From the NCBI GenBank assembly GCA_021845555.1, contig JAJZVS010000020.1:1-18415 (forward strand): a stretch of 18,415 nt of DNA, written 5' to 3'. Origin of the DNA: Pseudomonadota bacterium (GTDB taxonomy: Bacteria > Pseudomonadota > Alphaproteobacteria > Acetobacterales > Acetobacteraceae). Numbering within the stretch: position 1 is the stretch's first letter; each line of letters begins with the position of its first letter. Made by a program: the position numbers and the translations under genes. Under the pieces are notes generated by a model. The model did not search any database. It saw only the letters and a program-made list of their open reading frames with translations, and was not told the DNA's origin. Shown piece after piece: positions 1 to 7,878 of this stretch.

Positions 1-90
1 ATAGGAACAGCGCCACAGGCTGGCAACAGCGCGCCGGCGCCTTTTCGCCGCATGCCGCGCCCGGCGGCGCGAAACCGCGCGCGCCGAAGT

Positions 91-777
91 TCACCCCGGA
101 AAGCAGGGCACGTCGCGCGCCAGCCCGCCGAACAGGTCGAGCATCCGCGCGCGCCACGCATGGACCGCATCGTCCTGTTCCAACAGCCGCAGCGGGCTGA
201 CGCAGCGGGCCCACTGAAGACTGCCGAACACCGCGTAGTCGGCGTAGTCGGGCGCCGCGCCGCCCAGGAACGCCTGCCCGCCCAGCAGCACCCGCAGCGG
301 CGCGAGCAGGGCGCGGAACCCGGGCAGCCGCGCCTCCCGGTCCGCGGTCACCGCTTCCAGCGTCATGCCGAAGCGGGCTTCGCGGCTGGTGCGGAAATAC
401 GCCGCCTCGCCCGGTCCCAGCAGCGGCGGGATGTCGCTCACGATCAGCCGCACCAGTGCCGCGTTCAGCACCGTATCGGCCCAGGCGGGCACGAAGCGCA
501 GCGCGGCGGCCCCGTGCAGCAGGCTGGGGCGGTCGGGGTAGGCCTGGTCCAGGTATGCGGCGATCGCCCAGGAATCGGCCACCACCCGGTCCCCGTCCAC
601 CAGGACCGGCACCTTGTCGTGGCGGGCGAAGGCGAGGCGGTCGGTCTCGGTGAACCGCCAGGGGACCACCTCCGCCTCCAGCCCCTTGTGGGCGAGCGCC
701 ATCCGCGCGCGCCAGCAGAACGGGCTGAACCGCCGCGCGGGATCGGCGCCCACCAGTTCGTAAAGCTGCCGTGCCAT
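91..777 (-). CDS. Glutathione S-transferase family protein (beta-etherase/LigE-like N-terminal domain)
   Basis: The 228-residue product has the two-domain layout of cytosolic glutathione S-transferases. Residues 1-80 form a thioredoxin-like domain with an SPFCWRARMAL segment (Ser18, Cys21) at the active-site helix. The cis-proline motif VPVL is at 56-59 and the glutathione-contacting DS pair is at 68-69. The rest is helical and contains APDYADYAVFGSLQWA, the usual N-capping segment of the C-terminal domain. The phrase ALAHKGLEAEVVPWRFTE resembles the LigE/beta-etherase subgroup, but the substrate cannot be read from sequence. I chose the ATG at 777 because residues upstream of it in the open frame are Arg/Ala-rich and look non-coding. 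It lies 23 nt after secB on the same strand and is probably cotranscribed with it; I see no functional link to protein export. Confidence 0.88.
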   Translation of the reverse strand: MARQLYELVGADPARRFSPFCWRARMALAHKGLEAEVVPWRFTETDRLAFARHDKVPVLVDGDRVVADSWAIAAYLDQAYPDRPSLLHGAAALRFVPAWADTVLNAALVRLIVSDIPPLLGPGEAAYFRTSREARFGMTLEAVTADREARLPGFRALLAPLRVLLGGQAFLGGAAPDYADYAVFGSLQWARCVSPLRLLEQDDAVHAWRARMLDLFGGLARDVPCFPG

Positions 778-800
778 CGCGCCGGGTCCCGCCGCCGCGT

Positions 801-1328
801 TCAGGCCATCGCCGGCTGGGTCGCGGCCTGCGCGCGCCGCGCCTGCCACAGCGCCACGAAGTCGATCGGCTGCAGCAGCACCGGCGGGAAGCCGCCGTCG
901 CGGGTCACGTCGGCCAGGATGTTGCGGGCGAACGGGAACAGGATGCGCGGGCATTCCACCAGCAGCACCGGCTCCACCGCGTTGTCGGGCAGGCCGCTCA
1001 GGGTGAACACGCCGGCATAGGTCAGTTCGGCCACGAACACGGTTCCGGTCCCGGCCGGCGGGGCGCTGCCCTGGCCGTTGGTCGGCCCGGCGGCGCCCTC
1101 GGTCGCCTCGGCGCGGATCACCAGCGACACTTCATAGAGGTTCTGCCCTTCCTCCAGCCGGCGCGCCTGCACGTCCAGGTTGATGTTGACCTGCGGCTGC
1201 GCGCGCAACTGGGTGAAGATCTGCGGCGCGCCCGGCACCTCGAAGGACAGGTCCTTCACGTACTGGATGTTGACCACCAGCGGCGCCTGCTGCCCGGCGG
1301 CCTGCGGTGCGGGGGAGGTTTCGGACAT
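801..1328 (-). CDS. secB: SecB, protein-export chaperone
   Basis: SecB is a cytoplasmic tetrameric chaperone that keeps preproteins unfolded and passes them to SecA. The 175-residue product matches the family over its whole length. It has the N-terminal strand VNIQYVKDLSFEVPGAP, the beta-strand NINLDVQARRL, the LYEVSLVIRAEA strand and the very typical ECPRILFPFARNILADVTRDGGFPP block near residues 126-150, followed by LLQPIDFVALW. It is slightly longer than most SecB proteins because of a Gly/Ala/Pro-rich loop near residues 78-94 and an Ala-rich tail. The ATG at 1328 is preceded by ACGGAGAGCG, a clear ribosome binding site. It diverges from the M20 hydrolase over 114 bp and is followed by the GST-like gene. 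Confidence 0.96.
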   Translation of the reverse strand: MSETSPAPQAAGQQAPLVVNIQYVKDLSFEVPGAPQIFTQLRAQPQVNINLDVQARRLEEGQNLYEVSLVIRAEATEGAAGPTNGQGSAPPAGTGTVFVAELTYAGVFTLSGLPDNAVEPVLLVECPRILFPFARNILADVTRDGGFPPVLLQPIDFVALWQARRAQAATQPAMA

Positions 1329-1442
1329 CACGCTCTCCGTTTGACTTGCGGCCGGTCGGGTAGCACGAACCCGCCGCCAAGCCCATAGATAAGCGACCCG
1401 CCCCTTGCGCGTCGGGTCCCCGCAGCAACGAAGGAAGGCCGT

Positions 1443-2579
1443 ATGGATCACGCCCTCGCCGAGACGCTCACCGCCTGGCGCCGCCACCTGCATGCCCATC
1501 CCGAGCTTTCGACCGAGGAACGGGAGACCGCGCGCTTCGTCTGCGAGCGGCTCGCATCGCTCGGCATTCCCTTCACCGCCGGCGTCGGCGGGCACGGCGT
1601 GGTGGCGACGTTGACCCGTGGCGCGTCGAACCGCAGCGTGGGATTGCGCGCCGATATGGACGCGCTGCCGATCGCCGAGGCGACCGGAGTGGCGCATGCC
1701 TCCACCGCCCCTGGCGTGATGCATGCCTGCGGCCATGACGGGCACACGACCTCCCTGCTCGGCGCCGCGGCGCTGCTGGCGCGCGATCCGTCCTGGAGCG
1801 GAACGGTGCAGTTCGTGTTCCAGCCGGCCGAGGAAGGCGCGGGCGGGGCGAAGGCGATGCTGGCGGATGGGCTGCTCGCGCGGTTCCCGATGGAGCGCAT
1901 CTTCGGCTACCACAACTGGCCCGGCCTGCCCGCCGGCACGGTGATGGTGCACGACGGCCCGGTGATGGCCGCCGGCGCGCGGCTGGAGTTCCGCATCCGC
2001 GGCCGTTCCGGCCACGCCGCCCTGCCGCACGAGACGCGCGATCCGATGATCCCGGCGGCGCATCTGCTGCTGGCCGTGCAGTCGATCGTGTCCCGCGAAA
2101 CCAGCCCGCTCGATGCCGTGGTGATCTCGATCGCCACCATCCAGGCCGGCAGCGCCGCGAATCAGATCCCTGACGAGGCGGTGATGCGCGGCACCATGCG
2201 CAACCTGCGCGAGGCGGTGCGCGACGCCACCGAAGCCGCGCTGCACCGGATCTCCGCCGGGCTCGCGCAGACCTTCGGCGTGACGATCGACGTGGCGATC
2301 CGTCGCGGCACCGCGGTGACGTTCAACCGTCCCGCCGATGCCGCCCTGGCCGCCGAGGCCGCGGCCGGCGCCGGGCTCGCGGTCCGGCGCGACCTGCCGG
2401 CGGCGATGACGGGGGAGGATTTCTCCTGGTTCCTGCTGGAACGTCCCGGTGCCTTCGTCTGGATCGGCAACGGCGACACGCCGGGCCTGCACAATGCCGG
2501 CTACGATTTCAACGACGCGATCCTGCCGGCGGCCGCGACGTATCTCGCCGCGGTCGCGCGCAAGGCGCTCGGCGGATAG
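1443..2579 (+). CDS. M20-family metallopeptidase/amidohydrolase (hippurate hydrolase or N-acyl-amino-acid amidohydrolase type)
   Basis: This 378-residue cytoplasmic enzyme belongs to the M20D group, which hydrolyses N-acyl amino acids such as hippurate or indole-acetyl conjugates. Motifs appear in order: RRHLHAHPELS (14-23), GLRADMDALPI (67-77), HACGHDGHTTSLLGAA (94-109) with metal ligands Cys96 and His98, QPAEEGAGGA (127-136) with Glu130/Glu131, YHNWP (156-160) with His157, and GLHNAGYDFND near 348-358 with His350. The lid (dimerisation) domain occupies about 175-285 and begins with RIRGRSGHAALPHE. Length is normal. A strong AAGGAAGG ribosome binding site sits just before the ATG. The gene stands alone on the plus strand and converges on the ankyrin-repeat gene. 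The acyl and amino acid parts of its substrate cannot be determined here. Confidence 0.93.
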   Translation: MDHALAETLTAWRRHLHAHPELSTEERETARFVCERLASLGIPFTAGVGGHGVVATLTRGASNRSVGLRADMDALPIAEATGVAHASTAPGVMHACGHDGHTTSLLGAAALLARDPSWSGTVQFVFQPAEEGAGGAKAMLADGLLARFPMERIFGYHNWPGLPAGTVMVHDGPVMAAGARLEFRIRGRSGHAALPHETRDPMIPAAHLLLAVQSIVSRETSPLDAVVISIATIQAGSAANQIPDEAVMRGTMRNLREAVRDATEAALHRISAGLAQTFGVTIDVAIRRGTAVTFNRPADAALAAEAAAGAGLAVRRDLPAAMTGEDFSWFLLERPGAFVWIGNGDTPGLHNAGYDFNDAILPAAATYLAAVARKALGG

Positions 2580-2626
2580 GCCGTATTTCTCACAGTCTGC
2601 GCGGACGCTGGCCCGGGAGGCGCCCG

Positions 2627-3325
2627 TCAGCGGCTCGGCGCGAAGCCGAGGAATCCGGCGGCGGGAACCGGCGTGCCGCCGCCGGCACCCACGGCCGGCG
2701 CCTGCTCCTGCGCGACCCGCGCGGTCGGGGGGACCGGGCGCGGTGCGGCCTGGCGCGCCACCCTGTGTGCGATCGGGCGTCCCGTTGGCGGTTTCGCGGC
2801 GCGCGGGGTCGCGCCTGACGCTCCCGCTTTTCTGCCGCCCGCGGCTCCCGCCCCGAGCGTCGCCGCTCCGGTGGGCCCGGTCGGCTCCCCGCCGCGCATC
2901 GACAGCAGCAGGAAGGTGATCGGATTGCGGCCGAGGTCGATCGACAGCTGGATCGGCGTCATGCCCAGCACGTTTTTCCCGTCCAGATCGGCGCCACGGT
3001 TGATCGCCGCGCGGGCGGCGGCCAGATCGCCGCGATTGATGGCGTCGAACAGCGCCGCGGTGGGATCCATGCCGGCGGGCGATTCGGTCTGCGGCGCGGC
3101 CTTCGTGGTCGCTTGCGCGCCCGGCAGCGCCGAGGGCGGCGGGGGGGCGGCGGTGCCCGTGGCCGGGTGCTTGCTGGCACCGATGGGAGACCCGCCGCCG
3201 AAGCCCGGAACGCCCATCTGTGCCTGCGCCCGCCCGGCCCCGGCGAGCGCCCCGGCGAAGGCCAGTGCCACTGCCACGGCAACGATCGCCAGCGCCCGCG
3301 GCGCGCGAAATCCCGAACTCGCCAT
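2627..3325 (-). CDS. Exported ankyrin-repeat-containing protein
   Basis: The 232-residue product starts with a probable Sec signal peptide: Arg at residues 7 and 10, a hydrophobic stretch at about 11-29, and AQA before residue 37. A Gly/Pro/Ala-rich linker follows. Residues about 87-145 carry roughly one and a half ankyrin repeats, visible as ALFDAINRGDLAAARAAINR and GADLDGKNVLGMTPIQLSI. The C-terminal third is low-complexity Ala/Pro/Arg-rich sequence with no recognisable domain. Ankyrin repeats mediate protein contacts, so a periplasmic scaffold role is possible but not shown. It begins 33 nt after the tspO stop on the same strand and is probably cotranscribed with it. The low-complexity tail lowers confidence in the C-terminal function, not in the frame. 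Confidence 0.8.
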   Translation of the reverse strand: MASSGFRAPRALAIVAVAVALAFAGALAGAGRAQAQMGVPGFGGGSPIGASKHPATGTAAPPPPSALPGAQATTKAAPQTESPAGMDPTAALFDAINRGDLAAARAAINRGADLDGKNVLGMTPIQLSIDLGRNPITFLLLSMRGGEPTGPTGAATLGAGAAGGRKAGASGATPRAAKPPTGRPIAHRVARQAAPRPVPPTARVAQEQAPAVGAGGGTPVPAAGFLGFAPSR

Positions 3326-3358
3326 CTCGTCCTCGTGGGTCAGGCCCGCCTCCGTGGT

Positions 3359-3823
3359 TCAGCGCGGATTCAGCCAGAAAAAACCGGCGTTGAGATAGAG
3401 CGCATAGCCGGTCCACAGCAGATAGGGAACCATGAGCCAGGCCGCGCGCCGGTCGATCCGGGCAAACGCGCGAATCGTGAGAACGATGAGCACCACCAGC
3501 GCGGCGATCACCGCCAGCGCCAGGCGCGGGCTGTGCAGCCCGAAGAAAGCCGGCGTCCAGGCCGCGTTCAGCCCCAGTTGCCAGCCCCAGAGCAGCAGCG
3601 CCGGTCCCGCGCCGGCGCGCCGCCAGACCATCCAGGCGGCGGTGCCGATCAGCGCGTAGAGCACCCCCCAGACCGGGCCGAACAGCCAGTTGGGCGGGGT
3701 GCCGGGCGGGCGGATCAGGGACAGGTACCAGCCATGCACCGCGCTCGCGGTCACCGCCCCGTCGGCGGCACCGACCAGCAGGCACAGGCCCAGGAACCCC
3801 ACCAGCGCAAGGCCCGAAGCCAT
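3359..3823 (-). CDS. tspO: TspO/MBR family tryptophan-rich sensory protein
   Basis: The 154-residue product is a five-helix membrane protein of the TspO (translocator protein) family, which binds porphyrins and related ligands. In alphaproteobacteria such as Rhodobacter it affects tetrapyrrole-related gene expression. Diagnostic sequence is clear: WYLSLIRPPGTPPNWLFGPVW (residues 32-52), LYALIGTAAWMVW, LGLNAAWTPAFFGLHSPRLA (84-103) and WLMVPYLLWTGYALYLNAG (129-147). Length is normal. I chose the ATG at 3823 because it leaves one short cytoplasmic turn before the first helix; no strong Shine-Dalgarno precedes it. It follows the ABC exporter gene by about 190 bp of repeat-bearing sequence and precedes the ankyrin-repeat gene closely. 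No bacteriochlorophyll or haem gene is visible to show its ligand. Confidence 0.93.
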   Translation of the reverse strand: MASGLALVGFLGLCLLVGAADGAVTASAVHGWYLSLIRPPGTPPNWLFGPVWGVLYALIGTAAWMVWRRAGAGPALLLWGWQLGLNAAWTPAFFGLHSPRLALAVIAALVVLIVLTIRAFARIDRRAAWLMVPYLLWTGYALYLNAGFFWLNPR

Positions 3824-3936
3824 CGGCGGCGAGGCACCCGGCGTGGTTCCGCCGCTGCCCCCATGCGGATCGCTGACCTGGAAGACACGCTCCTTTCCCG
3901 CTAACCCCTCCTGATGTAGGCGCCCGCACCGGAAGG

Positions 3937-4020
3937 CGAAAGCCCCGCGCGCCGAAGGCGCGACGCGACGAAAGTCCCGCGCGCCGAAAGCCAGGCGCGA
4001 CGAAAGCCCGGCGCGTCTAG
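3937..4020. repeat. 32-bp tandem repeat, about 2.6 copies, crossing the ABC exporter stop codon
   Basis: CGAAAG begins at 3937, 3969 and 4001, an exact 32-bp period. Units 1 and 2 differ at five of 32 positions. Unit 3 matches for its first 15 bases (one mismatch) and ends in the exporter stop codon at 4017-4019. Each unit contains CGCGCGCCGAA or a close variant. The repeat occupies part of the gap between the exporter and tspO. No open frame explains it. Confidence 0.75.
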
Positions 4021-5777
4021 CGCGCCAGCGCCTGGCTGCGCACCAGCCTCGCGTAGAGCCCGTCGCGCGCCAGCAGCTCGGCATGCGTGCCCTGTTCCAC
4101 CGCCCGGCCCGCGTCCATCGCCACCACCAGATCGGCGTCGCGCACGGTGGACAGACGGTGCGCCACCACGATGGTGGTGCGCCCGTGCCGCAGCCGCGCG
4201 AGCGCGTCCTGCACCAGCGCTTCGGATTCGGTATCCAGCGCGCTGGTCGCCTCGTCCAGCAGCAGGATGCGCGGATCGCGCAGCAGCGCGCGCGCGAGCA
4301 CCACGCGCTGGCGCTGCCCGCCCGACAGGCGCTGCCCGCCGGGGCCGACGCGGGTCGCATATCCCTCCGGCAGGGCGGCGATGAAGCCCGCGGCCGCCGC
4401 CGCCTCGGCCGCGGCGGTCACCTCCGCCTCGGTCGCGCCGGGCCGGCCCATGCGGATGTTCGCCGCCACGGTGTCGTCGAACAGCAGCGTGTCCTGCCCG
4501 ACATAGGCGATCGCGTCGCGCAGGCTCGACAGGCTGACCTGGCGCACGTCCGCCCCGTCGATCAGCACCGCGCCGGCGGAGACGTCGTGCAGGCGCGGGA
4601 TCAGCGCCAGCGCGGTCGATTTGCCGGCGCCCGACGGCCCGACCAGCGCCACCGTGCTGCCCGGCGCGGCGACGAAGCTCAGCCCCGCCAGCCCCGCGCG
4701 GCCGTCGGCATAGTGGAACCGCACGTCCTGGAACGCCACCAGCCCGCGCCCCGCCGGCAGCGGTGTCGCCCCGGCCGGATCGACGATGCCGGGCGGCTCG
4801 TCGATCACCCGGAACACCCGGATCAGCCCGGCCAGCCCTTCCTGCAAGGCCGCGTTCAGCGACCCGAGCGCGCGCAGCGGGCGCGAGGCGATCAGCAGCG
4901 CGGCGACGAAGCCGGTGAAATTGCCGATCGTGTGCCCGCCCACCGCCGCCCGCCAACCGGCGAAGCCGATCACCAGCGCGACCGCGGCGCCGCCCAGCAC
5001 CTCCAGCACCGGATCGACCGCGGCGCGCGAGCGGGTCATGCGCAGCAGCGCGCGATAGAGCTGGGCGAAGGCGGCCTCGGCGCGCGCGGTCTCGGCGCCC
5101 TCCAGACGGTAGGCGCGCACGGTGCGGGCCTGGGCGAAGCTCTCGTTCAGCATGGTCGCCGCCTCGCCCATGCGCTCCTGCATCCCGCCCGAGGCGCGGC
5201 GGATGCGCTTGCCGATGCGCTGGATCGGCACCGCCGCCAGCGGATAGAGCGCGGCGCCGATCAGGCTGAGCTCCCAGTCGAGATAGAGCATCGAGCCGAC
5301 CAGCCCGACCACGGTGATGGCATCCGCCACCCCGTTCACCGCGCGGGTCAGCGAATCGCGGATCACCGTGGCGTCGGTGGTGAAGCGCGCGGCCAGCTGG
5401 GCCGGCGCCTCGCGTTCCACCCGCGCCAGGTCGGCGCGCATCAGATGGGCGAACATCCGCCCCTGCAGGCCGCGGATAACCAGCAGCACGGTGTTCTGCA
5501 CCTGCACGTTCTGGAAATACTGCGCCAGCGCCTTCACCGTGGTCACCACCACCACCAGCGCCGGAATCTGGTAGAGGATGCGCGGGTCCTTGTGGGTGAA
5601 CATGCTGAACGCATGGTCGATCACCACCGGATAGAGCGCGGTGGTGCCGGCCATCAGCGCGGTCAGCACCAGGATCAGCAGCAGGCGCGGCAGATGGCGG
5701 CGGATCTCCTCCCGCCACAGCCGGGCGATCAGACGGCGGCTGGATTCCGGCAGGGCAGGGGGGATCGGGGCGTGCAT
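4017..5777 (-). CDS. MsbA-type ABC exporter (fused membrane and ATPase domains)
   Basis: This 586-residue half-transporter would act as an inner-membrane homodimer. Residues 1-320 form the six-helix type I exporter domain, with helices visible at about 30-52, 70-88, 150-168, 170-186 and 262-298. Residues 345-586 are the ATPase: Walker A GPSGAGKST (380-388), Q-loop Gln428, signature LSGGQRQR (484-491), Walker B ILLLDE (504-509), D-loop SALD and switch His540 in VVAHRLSTV. The architecture matches the MsbA/lipid-A-exporter group, but it could export another lipid or a drug. Only the frame from ATG 5777 is supported, because upstream sequence is repeat-rich and non-coding. It diverges from the CoA-transferase and precedes tspO. 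No lipid A biosynthesis gene is adjacent to confirm its cargo. Confidence 0.93.
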   Translation of the reverse strand: MHAPIPPALPESSRRLIARLWREEIRRHLPRLLLILVLTALMAGTTALYPVVIDHAFSMFTHKDPRILYQIPALVVVVTTVKALAQYFQNVQVQNTVLLVIRGLQGRMFAHLMRADLARVEREAPAQLAARFTTDATVIRDSLTRAVNGVADAITVVGLVGSMLYLDWELSLIGAALYPLAAVPIQRIGKRIRRASGGMQERMGEAATMLNESFAQARTVRAYRLEGAETARAEAAFAQLYRALLRMTRSRAAVDPVLEVLGGAAVALVIGFAGWRAAVGGHTIGNFTGFVAALLIASRPLRALGSLNAALQEGLAGLIRVFRVIDEPPGIVDPAGATPLPAGRGLVAFQDVRFHYADGRAGLAGLSFVAAPGSTVALVGPSGAGKSTALALIPRLHDVSAGAVLIDGADVRQVSLSSLRDAIAYVGQDTLLFDDTVAANIRMGRPGATEAEVTAAAEAAAAAGFIAALPEGYATRVGPGGQRLSGGQRQRVVLARALLRDPRILLLDEATSALDTESEALVQDALARLRHGRTTIVVAHRLSTVRDADLVVAMDAGRAVEQGTHAELLARDGLYARLVRSQALAR

Positions 5778-5843
5778 GGTCCGCGGCGTGTAGCAGAGCG
5801 CGCGTGCCCCGCCGAGACTTCCCCCTTGCCCGCTGCCGCGATC

Positions 5844-5858
5844 CGGGGATGATCCCCG
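5844..5858. promoter_or_regulatory. Perfect 15-nt palindrome in the divergent exporter/CoA-transferase region
   Basis: CGGGGAT-G-ATCCCCG is a perfect 7-bp inverted repeat around one central base. It lies in the 164-bp region between the divergent exporter and CoA-transferase starts, next to a tandem repeat. The position suits a dimeric regulator's operator, but no regulator gene is nearby and chance is possible at this GC content. Confidence 0.35.
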
Positions 5859-5867
5859 CCGTCGGCG

Positions 5868-5921
5868 CCGGGCGTCGCGCACCGGGCGTCGCGCACCGGG
5901 CGTCGCGCACCGGGCGCCGCG
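5868..5921. repeat. 14-bp tandem repeat, three perfect copies plus a partial fourth
   Basis: CCGGGCGTCGCGCA occurs perfectly at 5868-5881, 5882-5895 and 5896-5909. A partial, one-mismatch copy follows at 5910-5921. The array ends 20 bp before the GTG chosen for the CoA-transferase and lies upstream of the divergent exporter start. It could change promoter or leader spacing if the copy number varies. Confidence 0.9.
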
Positions 5922-5941
5922 ACAAGGGGGGGATACCGCAC

Positions 5942-7243
5942 GTGACTTCGAGCCCGACCGGCGCCGGCCGGACACCGACCCGGCCGATGCTCACCGGCTA
6001 CCGCGTGCTCGACCTCACCCAGGTCGTCGCCGGGCCGACGGCGACGCGCCTGCTGGCGGAGATGGGCGCGGAGGTCGTCAAGGTGGAACTCGCCCCCGCC
6101 GGCGACCACGGCCGCCAGGCCGGGCTGAAGCCGCGCGATCCGCGGTTTGCCGCCAGTTCGGCCAGCACGCATTTCGCCCAGCACAACCATTCCAAGCGCA
6201 CTATCGCGGTCGATCTGAAGCAGGAGGCCGGGCGGGCGCTGCTGCGCCGGCTGGCGGGCAAGGTCGATGTGCTGGTGGAGAATTTTGCCCCCGGCGTGAT
6301 GGCCCGCGCGGGACTCGATTACCCGACGCTGTCGGCGCTGTATCCGGGCCTGATCATGTGCTCGATCTCGATGGCGGGGCAGACCGGCCCGCTCGCGGAC
6401 AAGCCGGGGTTCGACTACATGGCCGCCGCCTATGCCGGCATCACCGGGCTGATGGGCGAGGCCGACCGCGCGCCGGCGCAACTCGGCGCGGCGATGGGCG
6501 ACAACGCCACCGGGCTGGCCGCGGCGATGGCGATCGCGGTGGCGCTGCTGCACCGCGAGCGCACCGGAGAGGGGCAGTATATCGAAGCCTCGCTCATCGA
6601 CACGTATTTCCAGATGCACGAGGTGAACGTGCCGCGCGTGTCGCTGCGCGGCCCCTCGGGCGCGCCAAACCGGGCCGGCGCGCTGCACGGCGACGGCGGC
6701 CCCACCGGCGTGTTCCGCCATGGCGCGGACAGCTTCATCGCCATCATGGTACTGCCGCACCAGTGGCGGCAGCTGGTCGCCGCGCTGGGGATGCCCGACC
6801 TCGAAGCCGACCCGCGCTTCGCCACACCACGCGGGCGGCGCGAGAACAATGTTGCGTTGGCCACGATCATCGAGGCCTGGCTGGCGCGCTTCCCGACCCG
6901 CGAGGCCGCGATCGCGGCGCTGGAGGCGCATCGCGTGCCCTGCGCGCCGGTGCTCTCGGTCGCCGAGGCGATCGCCCATCCGCATCTGCGCGCCCGCGGC
7001 ACGGTGCGGGAGATCGACGATCCGCGCCTCGGCCGCTTCGCGATCCCCGGCCCGCCGGTACGCTTTTCGCGCTGGGCGTGGCGGGACGCGCCGCGCGCCG
7101 GGCTGCTCGGCGAGGACAACGCGGCGGTGCTGGCCGAACTCGGCGGGCTGGACGCGGCCGAGATCGCCGCGCTGGTGCGCGAGCGGGTGCTGGTGCGCGA
7201 TCCGCTGCTGGACGTGCCGCCCGCGCCCGAACAGGACAACTGA
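5942..7243 (+). CDS. CaiB/BaiF family III CoA-transferase
   Basis: Family III CoA-transferases move coenzyme A between carboxylic acids through an aspartyl-CoA intermediate. The 433-residue product has the N-terminal signature GYRVLDLTQVVAGPTATRLL and AEMGAEVVKVE, then VDVLVENFAPGVMARAGLDY, and GFDYMAAAYAGITGLMGE whose Asp158 is the expected catalytic aspartate. The C-terminal region contains LATIIEAWLARFPTREAAIAAL and VPCAPVLSVAEAIAHPHLRARG, both typical. I prefer the GTG at 5942 because AAGGGGGGG lies 9 nt upstream of it. The alternative ATG at 5987 lacks a ribosome binding site but is also compatible with the family. It is followed 23 nt later by a 2-hydroxychromene-2-carboxylate isomerase-like gene, so the pair probably handles an acyl-CoA or aromatic degradation step. 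The substrate is unknown. Confidence 0.92.
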   Translation: MTSSPTGAGRTPTRPMLTGYRVLDLTQVVAGPTATRLLAEMGAEVVKVELAPAGDHGRQAGLKPRDPRFAASSASTHFAQHNHSKRTIAVDLKQEAGRALLRRLAGKVDVLVENFAPGVMARAGLDYPTLSALYPGLIMCSISMAGQTGPLADKPGFDYMAAAYAGITGLMGEADRAPAQLGAAMGDNATGLAAAMAIAVALLHRERTGEGQYIEASLIDTYFQMHEVNVPRVSLRGPSGAPNRAGALHGDGGPTGVFRHGADSFIAIMVLPHQWRQLVAALGMPDLEADPRFATPRGRRENNVALATIIEAWLARFPTREAAIAALEAHRVPCAPVLSVAEAIAHPHLRARGTVREIDDPRLGRFAIPGPPVRFSRWAWRDAPRAGLLGEDNAAVLAELGGLDAAEIAALVRERVLVRDPLLDVPPAPEQDN

Positions 7244-7266
7244 TCGATTCCAGGAAGGAAACGCCG

Positions 7267-7878
7267 ATGGACGCGCCGCGCTTCGAGCTGAAGATGTATT
7301 CCGACTTCAAGAGTCCCTACGCCTACCTGGCGTTCGATCCGGCGTTCGAACTGGAGCAGCGCTATCCGGTGCGGCTGCGCTGGATTCCGTTCCAGCTCCG
7401 GCTCAAGGGCAAGGGCGAGCGCAGCGTCTATTCCGAATACAAGGTGAAGTATTCCTACATGGACGCTCGTCGCCATGCCAAGGAGCGCGGGCTGTGGCTG
7501 CGCGGGCCGCTGAAGATCTACGACACCACCCCGGCGCTGATCGGCGGCCTGTTCGCCGAGCGCCAGGGCCGGCTGCTCGACTATGCCCGCCGGACCTTCG
7601 AGCTGTTCTTCAAGCGCGAACTCGAAGTCGATCAGCCCGAAGCGGTGGCGGGCCTCGTCGCGAGCCTCGGGATGTCGGCGGACGCCTATCTCGGCTACCT
7701 CGCGGGCGAGGGGCCGGGGGAGTACGAGCGCGCGCAGCAGGAAGCGAGCGAGGACCACGTGTTCGGCGTGCCGATGTTCCTGTTCCAGGGCGAACAGTTC
7801 TGGGGCCACGACCGGCTCGGGCTGCTGGAAAGCCGGATCGCCGAAGCGGTGGCGGGGGCGGCGGCGCCGATGGCGTGA
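7267..7878 (+). CDS. 2-hydroxychromene-2-carboxylate isomerase-like protein (DsbA/kappa-GST fold)
   Basis: The 203-residue product has the thioredoxin-like fold with inserted helical domain shared by DsbA, kappa-class GSTs and 2-hydroxychromene-2-carboxylate isomerase. The active-site region MYSDFKSPYAYLAF (10-23) has Ser16 where DsbA proteins have cysteines, so it is not a disulfide oxidoreductase. The cis-proline loop VFGVPMFLFQGEQFWGHDRL (165-184) is the typical isomerase/kappa-GST sequence. The true isomerase uses glutathione in naphthalene degradation, and members outside that pathway often act on unknown aromatics. AGGAAGGAA precedes the ATG at 7267. It is in an operon with the CoA-transferase upstream. 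No other aromatic catabolism gene is in the window, so I do not assign the exact reaction. Confidence 0.88.
   Translation: MDAPRFELKMYSDFKSPYAYLAFDPAFELEQRYPVRLRWIPFQLRLKGKGERSVYSEYKVKYSYMDARRHAKERGLWLRGPLKIYDTTPALIGGLFAERQGRLLDYARRTFELFFKRELEVDQPEAVAGLVASLGMSADAYLGYLAGEGPGEYERAQQEASEDHVFGVPMFLFQGEQFWGHDRLGLLESRIAEAVAGAAAPMA

Noticed and set aside
1..90. Possible gene or terminator at the left edge
   Set aside because: An imperfect inverted repeat around TTTCGCCGC is visible downstream of the GST-like gene, but pairing is poor and no T run follows. No coding signal was found.
801..3929. 1042-codon open frame on the minus strand spanning secB, the M20 gene, the ankyrin gene and tspO
   Set aside because: Only its last 175 codons are a real protein (SecB). 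The rest is Arg/Gly/Ala-rich and lies over well-supported genes in other frames, a normal artefact at this GC content.
4083..5852. 589-codon plus-strand open frame opposite the ABC exporter
   Set aside because: It is the antisense of a firmly identified exporter, is rich in Arg, Gln, His and Ala, and shows no domain.
5868..5921. CRISPR-like array
   Set aside because: The 14-bp units are directly adjacent with no spacers and no cas genes are present.
6358..7266. Upstream extension of the isomerase-like frame through the CoA-transferase
   Set aside because: It overlaps the CoA-transferase in another frame, and the ATG at 7267 has a strong ribosome binding site.
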